A stretch of 64,000 bases of DNA from Bacillus pseudomycoides (GTDB taxonomy: Bacteria > Bacillota > Bacilli > Bacillales > Bacillaceae_G): NCBI RefSeq assembly GCF_022811845.1, contig NZ_CP064268.1, forward strand, positions 124,001 through 188,000, in the 5' to 3' direction. The notes below the pieces were generated by a model. It did no database searches. It was not told the DNA's origin and saw only the letters and a program-made list of their open reading frames with translations. The position numbers and the translations under genes were made by a program. Shown here one piece after another: positions 9,157 to 17,168 of this stretch (its first letter is position 1; each line of letters opens with the position of its first letter).

Positions 9157-9206
9157 AAAACCAGCTATATTTTGCTTATTTCGCATAAAATAGCTGGTTT
9201 TTTTGT
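9157..9206. terminator. Hairpin with T run
   Basis: AAACCAGCTAT at 9157 pairs with ATAGCTGGTTT, followed by seven T. It stands downstream of the IS and may protect against read-through. Confidence 0.75.
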
Positions 9207-9255
9207 GAATATTTAACAGTAAATTTTACAAATTACAAAAAAATATTGTGATATG

Positions 9256-9297
9256 AACCATAAGTTTTCCGAAACGGCAAGCTTATGGTTCTTTTTG
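9256..9297 (+). terminator. Hairpin made from one CGGCAA..TTATG repeat
   Basis: GAACCATAAG (9256-9265) pairs with CTTATGGTTC (9282-9291), extended by TTTTCCG/CGGCAAG, and is followed by TTTTTG. One arm is a copy of the repeat family described at 9275-10050. Confidence 0.6.
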
Positions 9298-10050
9298 TTT
9301 GCGGCAAACTTATGCTTCCTGTAGCTTTGAAATAAATTCGTACCGATTATAAAAAAGTTGATCGTTTTATCCCTTTGGGTTTACTTATCTATAGGGATAT
9401 TTTTATTAATAAAAGAAACATGATATATAAACTGAATATAAAAATGTTTTAATACTTTAAAAATATTCCATAATTTAGTATTGTTTAAATATGGAATATT
9501 TTGTTTACATGAAAGGGGTAACTATATGTTTTTACAAAAATATAAAGGTTTGATTATTGGGATAATTGGTGCTGTTATAGGGATATTATCTTTCTTTTAT
9601 CTTAAAGATTTAGATTATATGTATAGATTGGGTCTTAGATTATTTTCTATAACATTAATAACTATAGGATGGATTATTGTCGAGAATTCGAACCATTTCT
9701 ATAAAAAAAAGGATAATGGTAATGTATAGGTGTTACTATTCCCAAATTTTTTTTGCGTTTTATTAATCAGAGAATCACATAGTAAGGTTAACATGTGTAA
9801 TTTTAATCAACCATTTTTATAAAAACCAATCTTAAATCTACTGGAAAAGAATCTATTATAAAATCAACGTTTGTAGCATGTTTTTGATCAAACTTTATTA
9901 CAAACAAACAGCATTCACGGCAAGTTTATGGGTTAATAATTAATCCACGGCAAAGTTATGCTTCCATTTTCTTTGAACAATTAGATAAATATCTTCTAAA
10001 ACAAGTGAATTCCGGCAAGTTTATGCTTCCAATTGCGGCAAACTTATAGG
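9275..10050 (+). repeat. Family of CGGCAA(R/N)TTATGCTTCC direct repeats
   Basis: Copies start at 9275, 9302, 9918, 9948, 10013 and 10036. The core is CGGCAA-N2-TTATG, usually followed by CTTCC. Four lie within 133 bp (9918-10050). They flank a small membrane gene. They resemble iterons or protein-binding sites in arrangement, but no known motif is recognised. Confidence 0.6.
9526..9729 (+). CDS. Small two-helix membrane protein
   Basis: ATG 9526 follows AAAGGGG by seven bases and is preferred over the upstream in-frame codon at 9481. The 67-residue product has two membrane helices (GLIIGIIGAVIGILSFFYL and a second around ITLITIGWIIV) and a basic tail. Such proteins are common beside B. cereus immunity and bacteriocin genes; function unknown. 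Confidence 0.6.
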   Translation: MFLQKYKGLIIGIIGAVIGILSFFYLKDLDYMYRLGLRLFSITLITIGWIIVENSNHFYKKKDNGNV

Positions 10051-10351
10051 TAAAGTGACAAATATGAACTGAACTTTACTTTTTCTCCCTGGTTACAAGA
10101 ATGCTAGTACTGGGCCAACAATAAAGTTTTTGAGAAGAGTGAAATTTTGATGATTCGCTGAAAATATGAATTTTCAATAATTTGAACGTAAGCAGTGGAA
10201 TAAAAAGTATAGGACGGGACCCCAGGAAAGGGCAAAAATCAAGAGTGTTATCTCAATCGAGAATAAGAGCAAAAAAATATGATAAATATACATACATGAA
10301 AGGTTAAGATAACCTCCTATTATTGGAATTCAATATATTTAGAAGACTATT
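9730..10351. other. Intergenic region carrying the repeat cluster
   Basis: Apart from four CGGCAA repeats (9918-10050) and a weak GGTTA/TAACC inverted repeat near 10300, there is no recognisable gene. An origin or control region is possible, but no Rep gene is adjacent. Confidence 0.5.
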
Positions 10352-10386
10352 AAAAGTCCTCCAGATTGTTTAACTGGAGGACTTTC
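10352..10386. terminator. Bidirectional terminator
   Basis: AAAAGTCCTCCAG pairs with CTGGAGGACTTT. It serves the minus-strand gene that ends at 10428. The bases after it (CATAATTCTCGTTAGCGGAAGT) nearly repeat those at 6996-7018, also next to a terminator. Confidence 0.8.
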
Positions 10387-10427
10387 GTATTCACATAATT
10401 CTCGTTAGCGGAAGTCATTTTAAATTT

Positions 10428-10748
10428 CTACATGTGGACTTTTTCCTTGTTCTTGCGAATAAACCACCGCACCAAAGCTAGAAGTAGTATGAGGAGCGGT
10501 ATTGCCTGAATAAAAAAAAATCCTTTCCAAAAATCGAGCATAGTACTATCTGGGGGATCTGTTGCAAAACCACCTATAAAAATAGATAATGGACTGACAA
10601 GTATATTTATCCCTAAACCAATCATTACAAAGGGCAGATTTTTCTCTTTAATTTTTGGTGATTCGACCTTGCTGAATACAAATATTGCAGTACCGATTAT
10701 AAGAAATAGTGTTCCATAAAATTCAATATACCCCATAATATAACCCAT
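10428..10748 (-). CDS. Small membrane protein, about three helices
   Basis: ATG 10748 has GGAGGG upstream on the minus strand. The 106-residue product has three hydrophobic helices (near residues 9-25, 40-60 and 75-95) and ends in a basic tail (RWFIRKNKEKV). No family recognised. It has its own terminator and no operon partner. Confidence 0.65.
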   Translation of the reverse strand: MGYIMGYIEFYGTLFLIIGTAIFVFSKVESPKIKEKNLPFVMIGLGINILVSPLSIFIGGFATDPPDSTMLDFWKGFFFIQAIPLLILLLALVRWFIRKNKEKVHM

Positions 10749-10978
10749 AATATCCCTCCATCACTCTGAGCATACCATCAGCAAGGACAAGAAGGAATCC
10801 AACTCTCACAAGAGAACCTCCTTTTTTTGTTCTATCAATCTATGCAATTTTTTATACATTCCTAATCTGGCTCCGTTTTAGAGTTCTCGTTTGTTAATGA
10901 ATTAGCTAAAAAACTGTATGAAATTTTGCATACTCTTAGCATAATTTTTTTCCGAAATGCTGTTGTTACTATATATGT

Positions 10979-11787
10979 GGTTCTGTTGCAAAGTTTTTTT
11001 AGAGAAATTAAAATGTAAGAAAAATGATCCAAGGAGTATGATGCATGAGATATTTTAAAGGAAAACAGTTCAAGAAAGATATTATTTTAGTAGCCGTCGG
11101 CTATTATTGTCGTTTTTCTTTAAGTTATCGCGATGTATCCGAAATTCTGAAAGAACGTGGAGTTTCCGTGCATCTAACAACCATCATGCGTTGGGTGCAT
11201 GAATATGGAAATTTGATTTATAAAATTTGGAAGAAGAAAAATAGAGCAGCACATTTCACATGGCATTTAGATGAAACCTATATCAAAGTGAAAGGAGAGT
11301 GGTGTTATCTCTATCGTGCGATTGATCAAGAAGGATACACCTTAGATATTCAACTTCGTAAAACAAGGGATCATCAAGCCGCCTATATGTTTATGAAAAG
11401 GTTAGTGAAAGGTTTTGGAGAACCAATGGTTCTCATAACAGACAAGGATCCTGCTTTACTTTGTGCGTTTAAAAAACTGAAAAAGAACGGTTTTTATGTA
11501 CATACGAAACATTGCACCGTTAAGCATCTCAATAATCTCATCGAACAGGATCATCGACATATAAAACGGTGCTTTGCCAAATCTTCTGGATTCCAAACGA
11601 TTCGTCATGCTTCACGTACCATAAAAGGGATTGAAACGGTTCAGGCCATATATAAACAGAGACGCAGTCTTGAATCAGATTCCGTCTTTTCAGTGTACAA
11701 AGAACTACAGCAATTAGTATCGGTTGCTTAATTCCTATCTTCAACCTATGCCCCCCGCTATATTTTTTCAAACTTTGCAACAGAACC
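10979..11787 (+). mobile_element. IS240-type insertion sequence (IS6 family, type A), copy 1
   Basis: Ends GGTTCTGTTGCAAAGTTT (10979) and AAACTTTGCAACAGAACC (ending 11787) enclose 809 bp with one intact transposase. The left flank ATATATGT and right flank TGGATAGG differ, so there is no own target duplication. A near-identical copy in the same orientation lies at 12994-13802. Confidence 0.95.
11045..11731 (+). CDS. IS240-type transposase (IS6 family)
   Basis: The 228-residue DDE transposase has D76 (HLDETYIKVKGEW), D133 (ITDKDPALL) and E167 (NLIEQDHRHIKR), the spacing of IS6-family enzymes. An N-terminal helix-turn-helix precedes them (SYRDVSEILKERGVSV). It cuts and joins IS ends; IS6 elements move by forming cointegrates. 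The length fits the family, so it is probably active. Confidence 0.95.
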   Translation: MRYFKGKQFKKDIILVAVGYYCRFSLSYRDVSEILKERGVSVHLTTIMRWVHEYGNLIYKIWKKKNRAAHFTWHLDETYIKVKGEWCYLYRAIDQEGYTLDIQLRKTRDHQAAYMFMKRLVKGFGEPMVLITDKDPALLCAFKKLKKNGFYVHTKHCTVKHLNNLIEQDHRHIKRCFAKSSGFQTIRHASRTIKGIETVQAIYKQRRSLESDSVFSVYKELQQLVSVA

Positions 11788-11987
11788 TGGATAGGTTACC
11801 ACCTAACTGTATTCATTATAAAGGACTTTTTCTTTTCGTAAAATACGATTATCGAATATTTCGAATTCCTTTAAAACCTAAATTATTTTAATGCAACACT
11901 AGTGATAAATTTTGATTGAAATCATTTCTTCCCTATAGTTCAATTTTTGAATATTAGTGTAATAAAAAATAAAAGGGGGTTTTAACG

Positions 11988-12203
11988 TTGATTGAAATTT
12001 TTATTTACCACTCTTATAAAGATGATTATTTTATGATTTCGGCTGTTTTTGTAAAATTAAAGGATTCATTCGAAAAAGAAAGAGTTGAAAAGTTCGTGAA
12101 AAAGTATAAACTTGTAGGAACTTTTGTAGATGTTGATAGTGATAGCGGCTTAAAACAGCGGTGTCCACTATTCGGGGCAAGTTCAGTCCTTTATAAAAAA
12201 TAA
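11988..12203 (+). CDS. Small hypothetical protein
   Basis: TTG 11988 follows AAGGGGG at a good distance. The 71-residue product (IEIFIYHSYKDDYFMISAVF onwards) is charged, with a helix EKERVEKFVKKYKLVG, and is not recognised. It is the first of three small genes between the two IS240-type copies. Confidence 0.45.
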   Translation: MIEIFIYHSYKDDYFMISAVFVKLKDSFEKERVEKFVKKYKLVGTFVDVDSDSGLKQRCPLFGASSVLYKK

Positions 12204-12358
12204 AAAAGCTCTCGATCTTTTATATATTGTACGTTCATTTCACTTAATAGAGTAAGGAGTTAATTTATTAGATAGCTTGAAGAAAAAATTCTTTCTAAGT
12301 TATACCAATAAATAAACTCCGATAATAAAAAATATAATATTCTGAGGAGGCTATTACA

Positions 12359-12685
12359 ATGGCACAATATTTACATTTTGGTTACAACGGTTATACAGGT
12401 ACAGTAGGTGGGCATACAGATGCAAGTTATTACAGTTCCGGAGCTACGACAGTAGATTTCACACAATTTAATCTTAATAGTGGGGGGACATGGAATTATA
12501 CAATTTATTTGCAACGAAATGAAAACGGCTCATGGAGAACAACTGACACGTTAAGCGGTTCGTTTTCAAACCGAGTAACAAGATCATTTAACATCACGGA
12601 CAATTTACCGGGAACATACCGAATTAAAGGTGTTTTAAACAACAAATTTACAAACTTAACAGATTCTTTCAAAATCTATCGTTAA
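12359..12685 (+). CDS. Small beta-sandwich-like protein
   Basis: ATG 12359 has GAGGAGG upstream. The 108-residue protein is rich in Thr, Ser, Asn and Tyr with alternating polar/aromatic patterns (WNYTIYLQRNENGSWRTTDT, then GTYRIKGVLNN), typical of a beta-sandwich. It lacks a signal peptide. It resembles in style the secreted beta-rich proteins at 18.5-19.9 kb but without clear homology by eye. Function unknown. Confidence 0.6.
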   Translation: MAQYLHFGYNGYTGTVGGHTDASYYSSGATTVDFTQFNLNSGGTWNYTIYLQRNENGSWRTTDTLSGSFSNRVTRSFNITDNLPGTYRIKGVLNNKFTNLTDSFKIYR

Positions 12686-12706
12686 AAATGCAAGGGAGGC
12701 GCTGAA

Positions 12707-12877
12707 ATGTTCGAAGGTATCAAGGATTATCTGAGCAAAATGCCTCCGAATGCACTCTCTGCTTTACATCCCGAGGAGCTGGAGAAATACCTTTTTCAAG
12801 AAAAGGAAAACTTATCTGCATATCAATGGGGAACGGATATGTTCCTTAAAAAACAAAAAAAGTTGTTTGTTCTTTAA
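12707..12877 (+). CDS. Short hypothetical protein, 56 residues
   Basis: ATG 12707 is preceded by GGGAGG at 12693. The product begins MFEGIKDYLSKMPPNALSAL and continues with a charged helix; no family recognised. It is 21 bases after the beta-rich gene, so probably co-transcribed. Its last codons lie inside the terminator hairpin, suggesting that the 3' end may have been altered by the rearrangement that joined it to the IS. Confidence 0.5.
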   Translation: MFEGIKDYLSKMPPNALSALHPEELEKYLFQEKENLSAYQWGTDMFLKKQKKLFVL

Positions 12878-12893
12878 CAAACAACTTTTTTTG
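12854..12893 (+). terminator. Terminator overlapping the stop of the 56-residue gene
   Basis: AAAAAAAGTTGTTTGTT pairs with AACAAACAACTTTTTTT around a four-base loop. Confidence 0.85.
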
Positions 12894-12993
12894 TTTTTAC
12901 AGAGTGTTTGGAAACCCTTTAGGATTTCCGACACTCTGGAAAGAATTGAAGTTTTTATGTGTGAAAAATAAGAAAAAATGATAAAAATAAGAA

Positions 12994-13802
12994 GGTTCTG
13001 TTGCAAAGTTTTTTTAGGGAAATTAAAATGTAAGAAAAATGATTCAAGGAGCATGATGCATGAGATATTTTAAAGGAAAACAGTTCAAGAAAGATATTAT
13101 TTTAGTAGCCGTCGGCTATTATTGTCGTTTTTCTTTAAGTTATCGCGATGTATCCGAAATTCTGAAAGAACGTGGAGTTTCCGTGCATCTAACAACCATC
13201 ATGCGTTGGGTGCATGAATATGGAAATTTGATTTATAAAATTTGGAAGAAGAAAAATAGAGCAGCATATTTCACATGGCATTTAGATGAAACCTATATCA
13301 AAGTGAAAGGAGAGTGGTGTTATCTCTATCGTGCGATTGATCAAGAAGGATACACCTTAGATATTCAACTTCGTAAAACAAGGGATCATCAAGCCGCCTA
13401 TATGTTTATGAAAAGGTTAGTGAAAGGTTTTGGAGAACCAATGGTTCTCATAACAGACAAGGATCCTGCTTTACTTTGTGCGTTTAAAAAACTGAAAAAG
13501 AACGGTTTTTATGTACATACGAAACATTGCACCGTTAAGCATCTCAATAATCTCATCGAACAGGATCATCGACATATAAAACGGTGCTTTGCCAAATCTT
13601 CTGGATTCCAAACGATTCGTCATGCTTCACGTACCATAAAAGGGATTGAAACGGTTCAGGCCATATATAAACAGAGACGCAGTCTTGAATCAGACTCCGT
13701 CTTTTCAGTGTACAAAGAACTACAGCAATTAGTATCGGTTGCTTAATTCCTATCTTCAACCTATGCCCCCCGCTATATTTTTTCAAACTTTGCAACAGAA
13801 CC
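12994..13802 (+). mobile_element. IS240-type insertion sequence (IS6 family, type A), copy 2
   Basis: 809 bp with ends at 12994 and 13802, nearly identical to copy 1 and in direct orientation. Flanks AATAAGAA and TGCTTAAG differ. With copy 1 it brackets 11788-12993 as a compound unit. Confidence 0.95.
13060..13746 (+). CDS. IS240-type transposase (IS6 family), copy 2
   Basis: 228 residues, differing from copy 1 by a His-to-Tyr change at residue 70 (AAYFTW). All three catalytic residues (D76, D133, E167) are present. The near identity points to recent duplication or gene conversion between the copies. Confidence 0.95.
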   Translation: MRYFKGKQFKKDIILVAVGYYCRFSLSYRDVSEILKERGVSVHLTTIMRWVHEYGNLIYKIWKKKNRAAYFTWHLDETYIKVKGEWCYLYRAIDQEGYTLDIQLRKTRDHQAAYMFMKRLVKGFGEPMVLITDKDPALLCAFKKLKKNGFYVHTKHCTVKHLNNLIEQDHRHIKRCFAKSSGFQTIRHASRTIKGIETVQAIYKQRRSLESDSVFSVYKELQQLVSVA

Positions 13803-13859
13803 TGCTTAAGACTAGATGCCACTAGGAAACTTTTCGCCTCTTTATATCTTTCCTAAGTA

Positions 13860-13873
13860 TTTGCACCAGAACC
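13860..13873. repeat. Solitary type B IS end
   Basis: TTTGCACCAGAACC stands alone 57 bp after the IS240-type copy, a relic of a type B element that the compound unit has partly replaced. Confidence 0.65.
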
Positions 13874-14236
13874 GAAATACGACCTAAATGGAACAAAAAA
13901 GTCAGAATAACTATCAATTATGGTAAAAAAATCTTTCTAGTTCACAAAATTTTTTAGATATGTCTAATAGCTCAGAAAAACAAGGGATGGTGTTTGGGAG
14001 AAATAGGGGGAGTACTTAGAGAAACTAGTGATAGTATTTGAGGGGAACACTAACAATACTAATTTTAACAATACTAAACTAACAATAAATGTTCACATGT
14101 ATTTATATATCGGTTATTAGAATTAATGTCATGGATAATTAGAAAAGTGAATGGATGCTACACTCATGCCACACTCATGTCACACTGCACTTGATTAATT
14201 TAAGGTATAATTTTAATAGGTAGGAGTGGCTGTAAG
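13874..14236. other. Intergenic region upstream of the lysis module
   Basis: No gene seen. Near 14158-14189 the unit ACACTCATG is repeated (CACTCATGCC, ACACTCATGT, then CACACTGCA). A TATAAT-like box lies at about 14206. Confidence 0.45.
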
Positions 14237-14308
14237 ATGACCAGAATAACTCTCATTTATGGTATTATTTGTGAAATTCAGTGGTGTTATTACCGTAAGC
14301 TTAAATGA
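14237..14308 (+). CDS. Very short frame, 23 residues, possible phage leader peptide
   Basis: ATG 14237 follows TAGGAGTGG. The peptide MTRITLIYGIICEIQWCYYR then LK stops at 14308. It may be the truncated start of a small phage protein. Weak support. Confidence 0.25.
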   Translation: MTRITLIYGIICEIQWCYYRKLK

Positions 14309-14453
14309 TTCCTAAATAATGAAAAGCCAGTAATTAGAAACACTGAAATACTAGTAAAAGAACTTGGTTTTTAAAGAATCTAACTAAATATTGTTTAAGA
14401 AATAGAAGCATATACTTGCTTCTATTTTTTATTGAAAAAAGGAGATGAATATA

Positions 14454-14714
14454 ATGGAAGAACAGATTTTAAATGTCATGCTATCACAAGGTGCTTTTGG
14501 CGCCTTATTTGTTTGGCTACTATTTTCAACAAGGAAGGAGAGTAAGGAATTATTAGAATCAAATCGTCAGGAAAACAAAGAGCGAGAAGATAAATATCAG
14601 CAAACAATTACAGAAAATCAAGCTGTAATTACAAAACAAGCTGAAGCTTTTGGTTCTCTATCTAAAGATGTATCTGAAATCAAGCAAATTCTGGGTACAA
14701 AAGGAGATAAATGA
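14454..14714 (+). CDS. BhlA/UviB-type holin-like protein
   Basis: The start at ATG 14454 is preferred to 14445 because GGAG (14440-14443) is then ten bases upstream. The 86-residue product has one N-terminal membrane helix (GAFGALFVWLLFSTR) followed by a charged coiled coil (SKELLESNRQENKEREDKY), the layout of BhlA and UviB. These small membrane proteins act as holins or bacteriocin-release factors. It is three bases from the amidase gene, as in many phage and bacteriocin lysis cassettes. Confidence 0.85.
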   Translation: MEEQILNVMLSQGAFGALFVWLLFSTRKESKELLESNRQENKEREDKYQQTITENQAVITKQAEAFGSLSKDVSEIKQILGTKGDK

Positions 14715-14717
14715 TTT

Positions 14718-15770
14718 ATGAAAAAAATATCACATCTATTTATCTTTGTATTAATAACATTTATCTCCTTAGTAAGCTTTGCTACAGGTGCCCTTGCCGA
14801 TAGAACCCTTATTATAGAGAACTTACCGAAAATTTCTTATCGAAATGGTGTGGGTGCATATGAAGGTGTTGTCGCACACAGTACAGCAACATCAGAAGCA
14901 CCAGCTATTAATATTCAAAAATATGAAACTCGTACATGGCGTTCAGCGTTTGTACATTATGCAGTAGATTGGAATGAAACAATTCAAATTGCGGATACAA
15001 ATTATATTGCATATGGTGCAGGTCCAGATGCAAATAGCCGCTTTGTACATGTAGAGCTTTGTGAAACTGCTGATGATGATAAATTCAAGCGTTCCTACAA
15101 TAAATATGTGAAGTTACTTGCGATGATCTTACGTAATCAGGGGTTATCGGTAGAAAAAGGACTATGGACACATGATGATGTCCGTAGACATCTCGGAGGC
15201 ACAACACATGAAGATCCTTTAGCTTATTTAAAAAGTCACGGTGTTTCTGAGTCTCAATTCCGTTCCGATGTAAAGCATGCGTACAATCATTCAAATGATG
15301 AATTTAATCCTACAGAATCACTAAAATTAAATGTACCTTCTATTAATAGAGTTGTATATATAGAAGGATTTAATATTAATTTACGAAAAGGACCTGGAAC
15401 AAGTTATTCAGTAATTCGTCAGGTAAACAAACCAGAATCTTATGCTGTATTAGGTGAACAAGATGGATGGTTAAATCTTGGAGGTAATCAATGGATAAAA
15501 TATGACCCATCTTATATTAGGCTTGATACAAAAGAGAATATGAGTTCATCAATTGTAGGACACCGTATGGTGTCTAAGGTAGATAATTTACGCTTTTATA
15601 AATCGCCTTCTTGGGAAGATAAAGATGTCGCTGGTGTTGTAAATGTTGGAGAAGGTTTTATTATAGATGCTGAGATTATGGTAAATGGTTCAAAACAATA
15701 TAAAGTTCACAATAGTAAAAATATTACATTCTATATTACGGAAAACTCATCTTATATAGAAGTTAAATAA
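14718..15770 (+). CDS. N-acetylmuramoyl-L-alanine amidase with SH3-type domains
   Basis: The 350-residue protein has a signal peptide (residues 1-27, ending ATGALA). An amidase_2 domain (about 30-175) shows a zinc-binding histidine in VVAHSTAT (H54) and a second His-containing part (WTHDDVRRHLGGTTHEDP). A bacterial SH3 repeat lies at about 215-268 (INLRKGPGTSYSVI), and a weaker one at 285-350. It would cleave the stem peptide from muramic acid in the wall. A signal peptide is unusual for a holin-dependent endolysin, so the holin may serve another role. It is co-transcribed with the holin gene. Confidence 0.88.
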   Translation: MKKISHLFIFVLITFISLVSFATGALADRTLIIENLPKISYRNGVGAYEGVVAHSTATSEAPAINIQKYETRTWRSAFVHYAVDWNETIQIADTNYIAYGAGPDANSRFVHVELCETADDDKFKRSYNKYVKLLAMILRNQGLSVEKGLWTHDDVRRHLGGTTHEDPLAYLKSHGVSESQFRSDVKHAYNHSNDEFNPTESLKLNVPSINRVVYIEGFNINLRKGPGTSYSVIRQVNKPESYAVLGEQDGWLNLGGNQWIKYDPSYIRLDTKENMSSSIVGHRMVSKVDNLRFYKSPSWEDKDVAGVVNVGEGFIIDAEIMVNGSKQYKVHNSKNITFYITENSSYIEVK

Positions 15771-15775
15771 TTATT

Positions 15776-15808
15776 AAAGAGCAATACCCACAGGGCATTG
15801 CTCTTGTT
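15776..15808 (+). terminator. Terminator of the lysis genes
   Basis: AGAGCAATACCC pairs with GGGCATTGCTCT and is followed by a T-rich tract. Confidence 0.8.
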
Positions 15809-15927
15809 TATTTTGATATCGGTATTTAAGATATTTTAAAGTTTTCACTTGAAAAACTATGATTGTATGGATTTTTAATCAGTTATTTATTCTTTTAATC
15901 TTTTTATCCGATACAAGGGAATTCTGT

Positions 15928-16290
15928 TTGAAACAATTATCTTTATTACCAACAATTGATAAGGAAACAGAAAAGAAAGTTCAAAAGGAGGTAATTAATA
16001 TTCTAAAAGAATATCGTGTATTAAAGATATATTTTGAAAACGCTGTTGAACAAAAAAGAGAAGGGGTAATTTTATTCCCTAGAATTAGTGATATGGAGAG
16101 TCTTAACCGTATGAAGTTTGAACAAATTGAAAGGGTACTGTGTAATGGGCTAGATGAAGATCAACGTAATATCATTACTATAAAATATCTGAGTAATAAG
16201 AAATACAATGATGATTATATTTACGATAAATTATTAATGAACAGGGATAAATTTTATAAAAGAAAGAAACGTGCTTTAGGAATTATTTAG
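15928..16290 (+). CDS. ArpU-family phage transcriptional regulator
   Basis: TTG 15928 gives MKQLSLLPTIDKETEKKVQK, which matches the usual beginning of ArpU proteins; the upstream codon at 15859 would add a hydrophobic leader not seen in the family. The 120-residue product ends in a sigma-region-4-like helix-turn-helix with YLSNKKYNDDYIYDKLLMNR and a basic tail. ArpU proteins control late (lysis) genes of phages, which fits the holin/amidase neighbours. Confidence 0.75.
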   Translation: MKQLSLLPTIDKETEKKVQKEVINILKEYRVLKIYFENAVEQKREGVILFPRISDMESLNRMKFEQIERVLCNGLDEDQRNIITIKYLSNKKYNDDYIYDKLLMNRDKFYKRKKRALGII

Positions 16291-16338
16291 AAACACTTTA
16301 TATTCTTAGATTATTTTTTAAATATTGGGAGGTTGTTT

Positions 16339-16914
16339 TTGAATAACAAAAATATAGAAAATTTATACAGTATATATCAAAAAAATTAGAAGAACCTATT
16401 ATGCGGAGTTTTCTGAGCAATCCGGATAATTATGGGTTATTTCTTAATGTTATAGAACAGACAACCAATGAAAATAAGCAGTTACTAGATAAGGCTTTTA
16501 AAGTTCATTTTAAAAAGTAAAAATAATAAGTTATATTAGTAACTTAATTTATTTTTATTCGATAGGTTTTGATAAAAAGTTTCCATTAATAATAGCAGAA
16601 ATATATTAAATTTAGATAAATCATTTACTAATGAAGGTGAGAATAATACAACTATCTTGGAATTAATGAGCGATGATTTAACAGATATAACTTATATGCA
16701 GATCGAAGAAAATCAGACTGACTTAAAAGAGCATATAACAGACGAATTGCTATACAAAGGTTTAAATTTATTAAGTGAAAAGCAACTGAAAATATTAAAT
16801 TTATATTATGTTTATCAATACAATAATAAACAAATTTCACGAATTCTATCGGAATCAGAGCAGACAATTTCTTATAATCATAAACAGGCTTTAAAAAACT
16901 CAAATCACAATTAA
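16339..16914 (+). pseudogene. UviA/TcdR-like sigma factor, split by about three frameshifts
   Basis: TTG 16339 has GGGAGG upstream. The frame breaks at an A7 run (16379-16385), again near 16513-16519 and again near 16580, each in an A run. Joined, the pieces read KLEEPIMRSFLSNPDNYGLF, then VKIISYISNLIYFYSIGFDK, then RNILNLDKSF and a C-terminal region LLSEKQLKILNLYYVYQYNN with ISRILSESEQTISYNHKQ. That is sigma region 2 followed by a region 4 helix-turn-helix, of the size of UviA/TcdR/BotR alternative sigma factors. These activate toxin and bacteriocin genes in Clostridium, where uviA is next to uviB. Sequencing error is possible. Confidence 0.6.
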
Positions 16915-16932
16915 TATGAGGTGAAAAAATTT

Positions 16933-17154
16933 ATGGTAGAATTAAAGGATGAAATTTTAAGTAGTTGTAATTATGAAAAGGTCTTACAAATTTTCAATTT
17001 TAAAATTCGTAGCTGTTTACATAATACTCCCTATCAAGAAAGAGAAGATTTAGAACAAGAGATTAAGATGAAAATATTTGAAAAAATAGATGTTATTAAT
17101 AAATTAGAAGTTCCTGGTTTTTTTGAATTTTTAGATTCTGGTACAAATAATTAG
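16933..17154 (+). CDS. RsoA-like sigma region 2 protein
   Basis: ATG 16933 uses GAGGTG as ribosome-binding site; GTG 16921 is possible but closer. The 73-residue product has LHNTPYQEREDLEQEIKMKI, the core of sigma region 2-like co-sigma proteins (RsoA and phage relatives). It follows the broken sigma gene at once. A two-part sigma system (region 2 partner plus region 4 protein) is the best guess. An IS240-type copy begins 15 bases after its stop. Confidence 0.6.
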   Translation: MVELKDEILSSCNYEKVLQIFNFKIRSCLHNTPYQEREDLEQEIKMKIFEKIDVINKLEVPGFFEFLDSGTNN

Positions 17155-17168
17155 AAGAGAAGAAGAAT

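Noticed and set aside
9275..10050. Proof of a plasmid origin from the repeat cluster
   Set aside because: No Rep gene or AT-rich/DnaA-box context next to it, so only described as a repeat family.
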